From: Bacteroidetes bacterium UBA4416
GTDB taxonomy: Bacteria > Bacteroidota > Bacteroidia > B-17B0 > Aurantibacillaceae
Direction: 5' to 3'
NCBI GenBank assembly: GCA_002390745.1
Contig: DGQK01000063.1
Coordinates: 1 to 64,000 of the forward strand
DNA length: 64,000 nucleotides
The stretch's first letter is position 1. Every line of letters begins with the position of its first letter. The position numbers were made by a program, and so were the translations under genes. The notes beneath the pieces are model-generated. The model worked only from the letters and a program-made list of their open reading frames with translations. It did no database searches and was not told the DNA's origin. Below are positions 27,301 through 35,164 of this stretch, in pieces.

Positions 27301-27409
27301 AACGGCATCGCTGCAATTCACGTTCAGGTACAAAAACTACAATGGGATCCAGTTTGTGGATGCCGCTGAAGAAATCATAGAAATCAATTTAAATAACCAC
27401 CAGATTTAA
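21350..27409 (+). CDS. Giant protein B, beta-rich, unknown function
   Basis: A 2019-aa protein with no recognised family, signal peptide or membrane helix. Residues 1-290 are mixed helix and strand. About 290-1020 has many alternating hydrophobic strands with Gly/Asp turns and segments like SFDIKEGFSLGAGVSLA, suggesting a long repetitive beta structure. A Cys-containing segment (KVCGLGFSV, then CVKVLKKERCVRF) lies near residues 950-1000. From about 1020 on, a different style follows with carbohydrate- or receptor-binding-like beta segments. The base composition changes near 22.24 kb, inside the gene: A/T-rich before, about 52% GC after in sampled lines. It follows gene A by one base and precedes gene C by 12 bases, so all three are one operon. 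Confidence 0.85.
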   Translation: MSSNNLQSLSELVTFENVPSILNKFLTDQSSFFDRFKFKDLSFQTHSNHGSGAYALTIVLEEKISLDVPGTDLKLSLNPDGNNTSFDVELIFIKPSKRFDGSLKISEFAETPKEFFQMLLNYLGFSEHKLLLVFLKSNYDGLGSIEAFLEDYNDLTDSDLSIDYNAEDPVIDLLERMELGLVEYIFANFLLSSNLNDALDNIKNLFKDYLSDINVADLIKLLIPKLSFTLSSLWLALEFPRKIFLPLDDNGNVIDESSNLPEDQKERSKLRFNVGSVSFNTEGGLAFNSENTFGFQKSRILNTGFTLEVESMKLDLSRTTNIPEATADGRPEDFIGVYITEGSIGFPADWGHNSPDIPPSTAELFVSNLLVGTGGISGTIGMRPTNPDDEDGLIQLKFGSKFKVSLSEFELVFQQNAIISSSIHGKLEIPGFKNENEEQVVIDIDIHIGQNGEFNIVASAEPPLKKISIPKAFDFEIQSAFFGREAGSDGRFYLGVGGQLDIHPPAPLGSLLPDKLDIKKMLIYDDGKFEFEGGKITLPKAYTVNFGVATVSVTGIHSGNYEKNGRDYKYFGFDGGISVKPSAVDAQGKGIKFYYTVDDGAFDWFIRLESLKVDIIIPGGANPEDAAVAIKGFLSIAEPRIPNTTPPPSEKMIELLKSAQEYIGGVDVRIPKFRGLQASAAMRFTPKVPAFLIDLDIEMSTPIPLGATGLGIYGFRALLAKRYVASKGAANVPEDGEWWQYYKAKIDPDYKEGIQASKFDIKEGFSLGAGVSLATSSDSGKIFSSKLFFLLSLPDVFLFQGQAQFLKERIGIDANPDPPFFAIIAITRHSIEAGFGVNYKLREDGKIVTVDGVIELGFFWGSSSSWYVNVGRELPEDRRIQARLFDILNMYFYLMISSGGLRLGAGVKFELVKKFGPISAELKAYIDTFGKFSKRPRQIGGAIKLGGTVGIKVCGLGFSVSGAATLAAEAPKPHVVTGEFEVCVKVLKKERCVRFELTWFFNEDLLMIPNSLIGANSGEADERDMNDVRKAAKMTNMVTGETYALSHTTGAGTIPAPDTWINGGADDYRVPMDSFFDIEFKKGVNMVATPGNNLGKIGGLSTPASYVEFVPPLRGKSDRVRHEYSLKDIEIFYWNENNSPSPAWKPYDFYSALLPMYENAPDTVVNAIDPIALGTMKWGYWQQQAPGLNNKLRILATSPLSYTSTTGNAFNIEDMGVNNSTIFCPGDAVGHTCITFQPQDEQRIFAADTLNSYQNVLFRVTQKDGVVLNGITNMFGLYVEPESTLEIFFNETIKDVHLDLRSQATELTLKYYQRQAGPVVNGLNTYTYALVGTQSENPNNGPIYYTQPDGAFDKIEITVEQCRLQKPLFCVPVRNQNRIRTDVFNFIEALIQQNHLIQPSVELYGQYETEYQNFFGSTLYPAQPQPGDQVMLTQGYYSPSGLSFTISDNHGFNCQYQLLVMNAPIGNTLADAVTITSIVPASYSGGANNDWIITFISRNNNAHIECRLTICKTIAYCVSECSAALYELCYLSLEDYMLNETIPGTQEQLDANQAMFDAINKTLQPVWRPNTAYAIRFKTEDRMFREGQSIAGGLQANADIYGFRTAGPIGHFHAYPRLEGSTISQHERSDYSALSEKGKQDEFRLSSLKSYIDYDKSYPNADGSLVNAKPLFYENAQLRLFYLYNYVYHFYNNWVDQDHLPAKVAESSLEIRVIDPAPAANPPAQTPGGFEANMIPHTSAPGVPPSLIHSVNHDIALLNNLLAGGSSCAEEVPLIPVDISSVKEVDLKPLKLYTAQFVAHYNARINGGFAAAPFSSVVHSYVFQTSRYANFSEQVNSYILLEENHVAVKKAIYPLELPVVPDYTLAAQVLNDTLAPGQDALKLQYAGTFDRLIQGVFALDANALQTAVTTEFNLLHSNGQLRGILIRNPEPFNNPKLPQDQPTLEVRTFNGTAFANPELYSILHSPDRSSIFITPSDMSFEMDETASLQFTFRYKNYNGIQFVDAAEEIIEINLNNHQI

Positions 27410-27421
27410 TCAATACACACC

Positions 27422-30400
27422 ATGGCTATAGTAAACATTCAGAACTCCCCGCTCTTCCAATCCGGGTACACTTACCTGGAAGCAGCAGGATCGTCGGGAG
27501 CAGACAAAACAATTGCAGGCTGCCACCTTCGCTGGGACCTGCTCGGCACTCTCGGAGAGAACCACCTGCCAAAGGGCGGCTACGCCCAAAGCACGCCTTA
27601 CCAAACCAGTTCAGGCTTTAATAAGCCGAACGACGTGGTCAATATTTACAAACTCCCTTTTTTCGGAAGGCATTTCATCGAATGGAACACTTCAGTAAAG
27701 CCAGACTCCTTCAGCACTACTGCTGAGGGGGTTCCTTACTGGTCGATCGATTTACCGGTAGACAACAGCAATACCAACGAAGAATCGCAAATGCGGATCT
27801 TCTTTACCGATGCTGCCCTGTACAATACGCTTGCCGGCCTGCACAACCCATCCACGCAATGGGGCAAGATCCTGAACGCGTATACCGGTATCATCGAAGT
27901 ATCTTGCACAGGTAAGTTGTCGTTCTACTGGCAGATGCTATCTTCCGTAGCCGACCCGGATATTGATTCCGGAAATTATTCGATGCGCATAGAAGCTGTC
28001 TGTACCCCGAATACCCTGCAACCGGATGAGAAGCAGTTGAACTACCGGCACACGCACGCCAACTACACTTCTTTTGATTTTTTCAGTGAAAATACCGAGC
28101 GCATCCGTTTTGATAAAACCAACAATAAGATCGAGCGCATCAGGCTGATCACCTACGAGGATTTTATCAGGGAAAACAATGCCGGAACCGGAGCCTGGCA
28201 ACAGGTGGGTAGCTTCGCGCTTACACTCGACAACGCGGTTATGGAGGACCGCCTGAAGCCTTCGGAGATTCACGGCACCTGGCCTAAGTTCAGCATCACT
28301 CCTGTTTCGGGCGAGTTTGCCGTCGACGCTCAAAATTACATCGACAGATGGCAGGGTCCGGATTATTCCTTCGATTCGCTGAATGAAAGCAACAACGACC
28401 CGGAAGGGCTTCAGACCTTTCTTCATACTTACCTGAAAAAGAGTGTAACAGATCCGAGGGCGGTCGTTTCTTTCCCATCGAACGATCCGGACGATGAAAC
28501 CTTTCAGACCATGAGCTGCCTGGATATGATCCGCCTGATGTCGCTGGACTTTCACGTGGCCCGTATCCTGGGCCTTGGACACATCGATACTACCTTCGAC
28601 AGGGGCTATTACCAGAGCTACTATGTATACTGCATGCAATACCTTACCAAAACAGGATTGGACGCTCCATACAATGGCACAGTCGATCATTCGCATGTGT
28701 ACATGACCCTGCCGCTTATTTCGCAGAACCACAGCCGCCTGCCTGCCGCGCCTGTATTGCAGGAGCTCAGCTTCGGAGCCGACATCGACAACGCCACAGG
28801 CCAGCCTGCCGTTATCACAGATGCCGACGGTTACACAGCGCAGGAAAACCTGCGCTTCATTAATCTGAACCGGGCGCCTCATGCTTATGAAAAAGCTTTC
28901 GGCCCTTTCTTTTACGAATCAACACCCGTTGATCTTGCGCAACAAACCCAGGCGATTGGTTATGGCTTAAAATACAAGGAAGTGAATGAAAGCGATTATC
29001 GCAAACCGGATCTGAACCACGATCCGGCATTTGAAGACCGTACGGGGCTCGACGAAACAACCATCATTCTTGAAAACGGCGGCCCGAGGCTGTACACCCA
29101 CCTCGAGGAGGAAGAAGGCACGCATGCATACGCTGCTTATGCCATCAACTGGTTCTCACGCGTTTCGCCTTTGAGCAATGTGAAAGAGGTGACAACGCTG
29201 TTCCCGAAAATCACCAGGCTGCTTCCGCCTTTCAACTATGCCACGCATCTCATCCAGGATGAAGATCCGGCAGAACCTGTGATTGCGGAAAAGTCGCTCA
29301 TGTTCACGACCATCGCTGAACAGGAACAGCTCGCTCTGCTTTCGGCCGAGCCCGATCAAACATTGGTAAGAACGACCTTCGACTGGAACCACATTCAGAA
29401 CAATGCGCATCCTACGGTTAACTACGCAGAATTTTTCTTCCGTGAAAACGATCCGCTGGTCGTGAAAGGAAAGATCACGGAGGTGATACAGGTGGATGTG
29501 GAAACGGTGCTGGTGAAAACAGGATCTTACCAGATGACGAGCAGCTTCCCGGCCCAGACAGTGGTGCCATCGGTGCTTGCCGGGCAGGCATCGCGCTTTG
29601 TGGGATCCTTATTCAGCTCCGGGGATCAGGGGTATTTCATCGAGCAGGTGCAGAACCCCGGAAACAGTCCGTGGTTCAGGGTTAAAGCGCTGAAGCAGAA
29701 CCAGGCGGTTGCACCCGATCCTTCCAACCAGAATCAATTCCTCACACAGGAAACGCTGACGGTGCCGCAGGTTGGCGATCTGTTCTTTGTGATAGAGAAC
29801 CTGTCGGAAGCCGCTAACTGGGACCTGAAGCACACGCAGCGTGCTTATATTGAAAAGTTTTATACGAATGCCTCAATCGGCTTGCGCTCCTCTGCTACCA
29901 ATGTGGTGAAGTATGGCATCAAGTCGGTTTCCACAACTGCTTTCAACACAGTGATCGAGCTGCATGAAGCGCTGAAAATCTCCGACTACACAGGCATCAG
30001 TGCCGAGTACATGATCCGCACGCCTCTTGTGTCGCTCACGGCCAACCAGGTGAAGATGACGGGCAACCGGACAATGGATCTGACCAACGGCAGCCGCTTT
30101 TTCATTTTTGGAAACAGGGCGAATGACAATGCGTATACTGTATCCGGAAGCGGCACGTATAACCTTACTCAGAATGTGACGACCTTCAACGTTGTGGAAA
30201 CGGTTCCGGCACCTTCTGTTACCGGCGGCTTTGTGAGCTTCAATGTACTGAGGGCACTGAGCGGGCTGAATGAAAGTGACAACAGCGTGTCGATCTCAGG
30301 CAACTTTATCCCGCCAATGGAAATCGACGCTGCTTATGTTGAATACAGAACCGAAAGCGATGGTTCTAAAACACGCTTTGTGGTTGGCGGCATCACGGCT

Positions 30401-32572
30401 CCTGTCACGTTCCAGCCTCTGCTTGCGGAGAATGGCATGGGCACCGGCTATATCCAGGTATTCATGAACCATACCTTAACGCCGCACCCCGACCCGCGCG
30501 TTAGCTGGTACAAAGGAACGATCCGTTTAAAAACAGTGGCAGGCGATATGCAGTCTTATCCTGTATCCTACATCGGGAACCTGACATCGACTACCACTAC
30601 AGGCCTTGCTCTTGTGATCCAGGATCCGGGCTTCACAGCCGAAGATCCGGCTAATCCGGGAAGCGGCGATCAGTACACGATCGATCTGGATGATGTCACT
30701 GCAAAAGGTAATTACCATCCCTCTTACAGGCTGTACCTTCCTTACTCGAATGGCCTGAACCCGGTTTCCGGTGCAGCGGTGGCGCCTTCCGGTATTCATT
30801 TCGATGAAGCGGCTACAATGCCGGTACTCAACGACCCGGCGGTAAGCAACAAGAAGACGTTTATGTCTGTACGTTCTGTGGATGTAGTGGAAAATGTCGC
30901 CTCTTACCTCGCGCCGCCTTCTACCCTGCTGGCACAGAAAATTACGATGCCTGTCGCACCAGGCTTGCCGCAGGGACCTTTGTATGCGACCAGGCCGGAT
31001 TTCTTCGGGAAGAGTACCTACACCTTCGATACGCAGGTGGATACAACAGGCGGACGATCTCCTTATGCGCTTGTCTTCCTGAAATCCACCAACGATAAAC
31101 TGCTGGATGTGCTTTATAAAAAAGAAACACAGGCTGATATCAAAACAGCGTTGCATGATTTGTCGCCGGAGGTGCAGTTTGATCCGCAGCTCTGGAAGAT
31201 CCTGATCAATGGAACTTCCAGGCCCGGAATCCCGGCAGAGTTTGCGGTTTACGAAACTACCGCAGGAACCTTCCAATGGCCGATGCCTGATAATGAGAGC
31301 TTCTACATCCCGTTTGAAAGCACTATTCCGATTGAGCTTCTGACCGATCCTGAGTTGTTTTATCCATTCGAAGCGTCCCGGAATTTTTCACTCTCGGCAA
31401 GCTATACGGTATACGGACGTACGATAACGGCAGCAGAGCTTTTGAAACGAGCGGTGAGCGATTGCTTTATTCCATTGAATGAGCAGCCTCCGCTGTTCAT
31501 GCATCTGAAAACGGGCAGGCAGACGTCTTCGGCTCCTTCCGTGATCCGCGACACGAATGGCATTCTGCTCGATCCTCAGTCAAACGACATTTACCCGATG
31601 GTACGGAAGTATACGCTCGATGATCAGACCTATGTGCGCTTCACGGATTATACACTGGACGGTGCTTCGAACTGCCTGTATTTTTACCGCGCCATGGAAA
31701 TGGACGACAAGTTCAGGTTCAGCGACGTAAGCGATACACTTGGCCCTGTGGTGATGGTTAACTCCTTTTATCCGGAGAGGCCGCAAATCCGAAAAGCGCT
31801 GACCCGCCTGGAAAATCCTTCGGAAGAAATTCCGGCAGGCATTGTATTCGAGCTCAATCCTTACAGCGAAAGCGAGAAGATCTCAAAGCTGGACATTTAC
31901 CGCGCCATTGGAGAAACGGATGCGCTCAGCACCCGTACCATGACCAAAGTAAAAACCATTGCATGGGGAGATCCAGTGGTCGATGATTTTGCAAACGATG
32001 CTTTTCCGCTTTTCGGTGAAGACCTGGTGTACAGGATTGTCGCAATACGCGAAGTAAACGATGTGCGCGACGTATTAGGTACTGCGGAAGCCGAAATCGT
32101 AGAGATCCCTTCCCATCCTTCCGATATGGTTAAAGCAACGCTCATCGATGTCGTTAATCCTGTTGCGCCTGAATTGGAATTTCTGATAGGCGGCGTTACG
32201 GATGAGGAGTATAGCAACGTATTGATCAGCTGGCAAGCAACCTGCTACAATGGACGCTACTCCCTGCAGAAGATGAATGATTCCGGCAACTGGGTAGAAA
32301 TCTACAACACGCAACAAAAAACCGGTACGGTGAGTTATCCTCCCTTTGCCGGCGGTGTTCCTGATTTCGTAAACCATACGGCAACAGCCTTGCTTCCGCG
32401 GAAAAACGGAGATGATCAACCGATCTATCATCGCTACCGGGTGCAGGCAGAGAACTCATCGGGGCTTTTCAACCTGCAGGACAAAGTCTTTATCCTGCAA
32501 CTGTTTGAGCTCGCACAGGAAGATGGTGGAAACATAAACCTGGAAGACAATTCCGGATCGCTCTTAATCTGA
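27422..32572 (+). CDS. Giant protein C, unknown function
   Basis: A 1716-aa protein without signal peptide or transmembrane segments. It begins MAIVNIQNSPLFQSGY, then is a succession of beta-rich, Thr/Asn/Asp-rich segments. Towards the C-terminus (about residues 1470-1700) two fibronectin-III-like units can be suspected: PERPQIRKALTRLE onward, then LISWQATCYNGRYSLQKM and RYRVQAENSSG. No catalytic motif was found. It is placed 12 bases after gene B and 134 bases before the fibre-like gene, whose spacer holds an inverted repeat. The FN3 suggestion is weak. Confidence 0.84.
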   Translation: MAIVNIQNSPLFQSGYTYLEAAGSSGADKTIAGCHLRWDLLGTLGENHLPKGGYAQSTPYQTSSGFNKPNDVVNIYKLPFFGRHFIEWNTSVKPDSFSTTAEGVPYWSIDLPVDNSNTNEESQMRIFFTDAALYNTLAGLHNPSTQWGKILNAYTGIIEVSCTGKLSFYWQMLSSVADPDIDSGNYSMRIEAVCTPNTLQPDEKQLNYRHTHANYTSFDFFSENTERIRFDKTNNKIERIRLITYEDFIRENNAGTGAWQQVGSFALTLDNAVMEDRLKPSEIHGTWPKFSITPVSGEFAVDAQNYIDRWQGPDYSFDSLNESNNDPEGLQTFLHTYLKKSVTDPRAVVSFPSNDPDDETFQTMSCLDMIRLMSLDFHVARILGLGHIDTTFDRGYYQSYYVYCMQYLTKTGLDAPYNGTVDHSHVYMTLPLISQNHSRLPAAPVLQELSFGADIDNATGQPAVITDADGYTAQENLRFINLNRAPHAYEKAFGPFFYESTPVDLAQQTQAIGYGLKYKEVNESDYRKPDLNHDPAFEDRTGLDETTIILENGGPRLYTHLEEEEGTHAYAAYAINWFSRVSPLSNVKEVTTLFPKITRLLPPFNYATHLIQDEDPAEPVIAEKSLMFTTIAEQEQLALLSAEPDQTLVRTTFDWNHIQNNAHPTVNYAEFFFRENDPLVVKGKITEVIQVDVETVLVKTGSYQMTSSFPAQTVVPSVLAGQASRFVGSLFSSGDQGYFIEQVQNPGNSPWFRVKALKQNQAVAPDPSNQNQFLTQETLTVPQVGDLFFVIENLSEAANWDLKHTQRAYIEKFYTNASIGLRSSATNVVKYGIKSVSTTAFNTVIELHEALKISDYTGISAEYMIRTPLVSLTANQVKMTGNRTMDLTNGSRFFIFGNRANDNAYTVSGSGTYNLTQNVTTFNVVETVPAPSVTGGFVSFNVLRALSGLNESDNSVSISGNFIPPMEIDAAYVEYRTESDGSKTRFVVGGITAPVTFQPLLAENGMGTGYIQVFMNHTLTPHPDPRVSWYKGTIRLKTVAGDMQSYPVSYIGNLTSTTTTGLALVIQDPGFTAEDPANPGSGDQYTIDLDDVTAKGNYHPSYRLYLPYSNGLNPVSGAAVAPSGIHFDEAATMPVLNDPAVSNKKTFMSVRSVDVVENVASYLAPPSTLLAQKITMPVAPGLPQGPLYATRPDFFGKSTYTFDTQVDTTGGRSPYALVFLKSTNDKLLDVLYKKETQADIKTALHDLSPEVQFDPQLWKILINGTSRPGIPAEFAVYETTAGTFQWPMPDNESFYIPFESTIPIELLTDPELFYPFEASRNFSLSASYTVYGRTITAAELLKRAVSDCFIPLNEQPPLFMHLKTGRQTSSAPSVIRDTNGILLDPQSNDIYPMVRKYTLDDQTYVRFTDYTLDGASNCLYFYRAMEMDDKFRFSDVSDTLGPVVMVNSFYPERPQIRKALTRLENPSEEIPAGIVFELNPYSESEKISKLDIYRAIGETDALSTRTMTKVKTIAWGDPVVDDFANDAFPLFGEDLVYRIVAIREVNDVRDVLGTAEAEIVEIPSHPSDMVKATLIDVVNPVAPELEFLIGGVTDEEYSNVLISWQATCYNGRYSLQKMNDSGNWVEIYNTQQKTGTVSYPPFAGGVPDFVNHTATALLPRKNGDDQPIYHRYRVQAENSSGLFNLQDKVFILQLFELAQEDGGNINLEDNSGSLLI

Positions 32573-32579
32573 TAACATG

Positions 32580-32671
32580 TGTTGCAGAATAATGCCGCAT
32601 GACACGACCAGCCATCTGTTCATGCAACAGAATGAATGCACCCTTATGCCAGCGCGCCTTATTCTGCAACA
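32580..32671. repeat. Long inverted repeat between giant gene C and the fibre gene
   Basis: TGTTGCAGAATAA (32580-32592) is perfectly complementary to TTATTCTGCAACA (32659-32671), with 66 bases between. The stem starts seven bases after the gene C stop and ends 35 bases before the fibre gene start. There is no T run, so it is not a simple terminator; an RNA-processing, attenuation or stability role is possible. Confidence 0.65.
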
Positions 32672-32706
32672 TTACAAAAAAACATAACCCTTTAAATTTA
32701 ATAACA

Positions 32707-34215
32707 ATGGCAAACAAACGCATCACAGAACTCGTTTCTGCAAACACATTAACAATCAACGATCTGCTGGTATTGGTCAATGAATCACAAACCCGCAAGA
32801 CAACCATTCAGGACCTTATTGATTTTCTGATTGCACAGGGCGAATTCGCTCAGCTGGACAACGGGACGATCCCGCCGGAACAGCTTCCTGAGCTTACCAC
32901 AACCGACATTGCGGAAGGAAGTCGTAAATACTACACAGCGGCAAGGGTACTTGCTGAGCTCCTTGTAGGGCTTAGCGTGCAGAACAGCGCTGTTGTTTCG
33001 ACCGACTCTCTGCTGACCGCTCTCGGAAAACTCCAGGGGCAGATCAATGCCCGCGAAGAGGTCCTGAAAAAAGGCGCGGCAAATGGTTACGCTTCCCTGG
33101 ATGGAACAGGGAAAGTTCCGGCAGCTCAGTTGCCATCGGGTATCACCGATGTGCTCACAGGTTTTTCTACAGGAGCTAACAGCACCATCCTGGCAACAGA
33201 TACTATTTTAGCTGCATTTCAAAAAGTGCAGGGACAGATCAATGCCCGTGAGGAAGTTTCTAAAAAAGGCGCCGTGAATGGCTACGCCTCTCTCGATGGC
33301 AGCGGGAAGGTTCCTGCTACGCAATTGCCTTCGTCAATTACCAACCAGCTGACAGGCTTTACAACAGGAGCCAACAGCACCGTTCTGGCAACAGACACCA
33401 TTTTGGCAGCCCTTCAAAAAGTGCAGGGACAGATCAATGCGCGCGAAGAGGTTTCCAAGAAAGGCACGGCTAATGGCTACGCTTCGCTGGATGCCAGCGG
33501 CAAAGTACCGGTGGCACAATTGCCTTCCGGCATCACCAATGTACTCACGGGTTTTGTTACCGGTGCCAACAGTGCCGTACTTGCTACCGACACGATTTTA
33601 GCGGCATTTCAGAAAGTACAGGGACAGATCAATGCCCGCGAAGAAGTTTCTAAAAAAGGAGCTGTCAATGGCTATGCTTCTCTCGACGGCTATACCCGAC
33701 TTACAAAAGCCCAGCTCACAAAAGGCCAGCGTGCCCTGCACCTGAGCGCGGCGGTAAATTCGGCAAGCGGCACTACCGAAACAAAGGTGTTTTCTACCGT
33801 CATCAACTCGGGTGTGCTGGCCGCAAACGATCAGGTGAATGTAACAGCCTGGTTCGGAGCTACCGCCAATGCCAATGTCAAAACCATCAAACTGTACCTC
33901 AATACCTCCGACGCCGTGGGTGGAACACTGATCGGTACTTACACAGTTCCATCTACTGTGGGCTCTTTTAAATTCGAGCGGCAGATCATGTTCCCGACAG
34001 TAACGACGGCGAAAGCGGGCGTGGCTCCGGCAACTTCATCCAGTAATGGTGAAAGCAGCGCACTGGATGCGGCTTTTACGGTTCCGAACATTAGCACAAA
34101 CACCTTGTACTATGTGATCAGCGCTACCAAGGCTGTTTCCGGCGATACACTGCGTTGCGAACGCGTAGCATTGGAAGCCCTTTACTGGACAACTGCGGAC
34201 CCTGTTACCGGATAA
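32707..34215 (+). CDS. Phage tail-fibre-like protein with 65-residue tandem repeats
   Basis: A 502-aa protein. The N-terminus (MANKRITELVSANTLTINDLLVLVNE, with KTTIQDLIDFL) resembles the ITDL/ISEL start of phage tail-fibre and collar proteins. Residues about 90-335 contain four copies of a 65-residue unit carrying NGYASLDGxGKVPxxQLP, TGANSxxLATDTILAA and QGQINAREE; the first copy is divergent. The C-terminal ~165 residues form a separate beta-rich domain that could be the receptor-binding tip. ATG 32707 is chosen because an upstream in-frame extension would cover the inverted repeat and lacks this N-terminus. No other tail genes are nearby. Confidence 0.87.
   Translation: MANKRITELVSANTLTINDLLVLVNESQTRKTTIQDLIDFLIAQGEFAQLDNGTIPPEQLPELTTTDIAEGSRKYYTAARVLAELLVGLSVQNSAVVSTDSLLTALGKLQGQINAREEVLKKGAANGYASLDGTGKVPAAQLPSGITDVLTGFSTGANSTILATDTILAAFQKVQGQINAREEVSKKGAVNGYASLDGSGKVPATQLPSSITNQLTGFTTGANSTVLATDTILAALQKVQGQINAREEVSKKGTANGYASLDASGKVPVAQLPSGITNVLTGFVTGANSAVLATDTILAAFQKVQGQINAREEVSKKGAVNGYASLDGYTRLTKAQLTKGQRALHLSAAVNSASGTTETKVFSTVINSGVLAANDQVNVTAWFGATANANVKTIKLYLNTSDAVGGTLIGTYTVPSTVGSFKFERQIMFPTVTTAKAGVAPATSSSNGESSALDAAFTVPNISTNTLYYVISATKAVSGDTLRCERVALEALYWTTADPVTG
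33072..33720 (+). repeat. 195-bp tandem repeats inside the fibre-like gene
   Basis: Copies of a unit containing GGCnnnGnnAATGGnTAnGC occur at about 33072, 33267, 33462 and 33657, spaced exactly 195 bases (65 codons). The copies differ mostly at third codon positions, so the protein repeat is maintained while the DNA has diverged. Confidence 0.85.
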
Positions 34216-34275
34216 TAATTGCAAAGCTATCTGCTGTAGACAAGCCATCGCAGTAACCTGAACTCATAAAAAAAG

Positions 34276-34342
34276 ACCGGTAAAATCGCGGTTCCCCTGC
34301 TCTGCATTTCAAGAAAAGGAGTGAATCCTGAATTTTACCGGT
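34276..34342. repeat. Inverted repeat after the fibre gene (possible terminator)
   Basis: ACCGGTAAAAT (34276-34286) pairs with ATTTTACCGGT (34332-34342) across a 45-base loop, followed by TCTTTC rather than a clean T run. It lies between the fibre gene and the glycosyltransferase-like gene, so it could end or attenuate the cluster transcript. Confidence 0.5.
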
Positions 34343-34370
34343 TCTTTCAACCTGAATTAAAAAAGAGAAC

Positions 34371-35096
34371 ATGGATTTTGATTGTTTTATTTGCTGTGCA
34401 AAAAAAGATGAACCCATGCTGAATCACTGCATCGATTCGCTGAAACACATCCGCAATTTTAAAGGAAAGGTATACGTGTGCAGTAATTTTGAAGTGAGGC
34501 ACAAGCTCCCGCATGTTGTTTATGTGCGGGATGAAGAGATCGACTTGCCCGGCAGATCGGTAAAGGTCCTACGCTATGGCAAGGGATGGCTGAAACAGCA
34601 ACTGTTCAAGCTCCTGCAACCATTTACCGGGGATCTGTTCTTAGTCATTGACGCTGACACGATCATCAACAGGCCAATCAGCATCAGCTATGGCGAATTT
34701 CTGATCAGCGTGGATTTTGAATACCCGGTGTTTCGCAAGGTGATTGAGCACATGGGCCTGGACCCGGCTCCCGGCGTCAATTATATTTCGGAGATCATGC
34801 TGTTCGATCGTAACATCATCGGGGAATTAATTTCCAACTTGTTTGGAAATGCCAAAGGCCTGATCGATTTTGTGGAAAGAGAAACAAGCGACTATTGGGT
34901 ATTCTCTGAATTTGAAACCTATGGCCATTACTTTGCAAAATATTACGGACACCTGCACTCCATCAAAAAAATCAATTCTTACCAGGTTGAGCAGGAACAG
35001 TTTCAGCTATCGGAAATCGAAGCCATTATCGCCGGCCATCCCTCGGCAGATGTTATTTCCTGTCATTGCCGGCCACAAGCGGCTCCGGTAAACTGA
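34371..35096 (+). CDS. Glycosyltransferase-like protein (DUF6492-type)
   Basis: A 241-aa soluble protein. The N-terminus DFDCFICCAKKDEPMLNHCIDSL looks like the nucleotide-sugar-binding start of GT-A fold enzymes, and FLVIDADTIINRP gives a DxD motif at residues 94-96 for metal and nucleotide-sugar binding. A His- and aromatic-rich C-terminal half follows. It resembles the uncharacterised DUF6492 family, though I hold that name loosely. It sits 155 bases after the fibre gene on the same strand, with an inverted repeat between, and has its own terminator. It may modify a cluster protein or a surface glycan; neither is shown. Confidence 0.7.
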   Translation: MDFDCFICCAKKDEPMLNHCIDSLKHIRNFKGKVYVCSNFEVRHKLPHVVYVRDEEIDLPGRSVKVLRYGKGWLKQQLFKLLQPFTGDLFLVIDADTIINRPISISYGEFLISVDFEYPVFRKVIEHMGLDPAPGVNYISEIMLFDRNIIGELISNLFGNAKGLIDFVERETSDYWVFSEFETYGHYFAKYYGHLHSIKKINSYQVEQEQFQLSEIEAIIAGHPSADVISCHCRPQAAPVN

Positions 35097-35130
35097 TGCT
35101 GAAACATGCGGATGTTGTGTACAGGTACAA

Positions 35131-35160
35131 AGCAGTATGAGTTTATCATACTGCTTTTTT
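35131..35160 (+). terminator. Terminator after the glycosyltransferase-like gene
   Basis: AGCAGTATGA pairs with TCATACTGCT around a GTTTA loop and is followed by six T. It separates this transcript from the convergent rnz gene. Confidence 0.88.
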
Positions 35161-35164
35161 GCAT

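Noticed and set aside
17227..34215. Complete prophage or extracellular contractile injection system
   Set aside because: Only a tail-fibre-like protein is present. Terminase, capsid, portal, sheath, tube, baseplate and AAA+ ATPase genes were not found.
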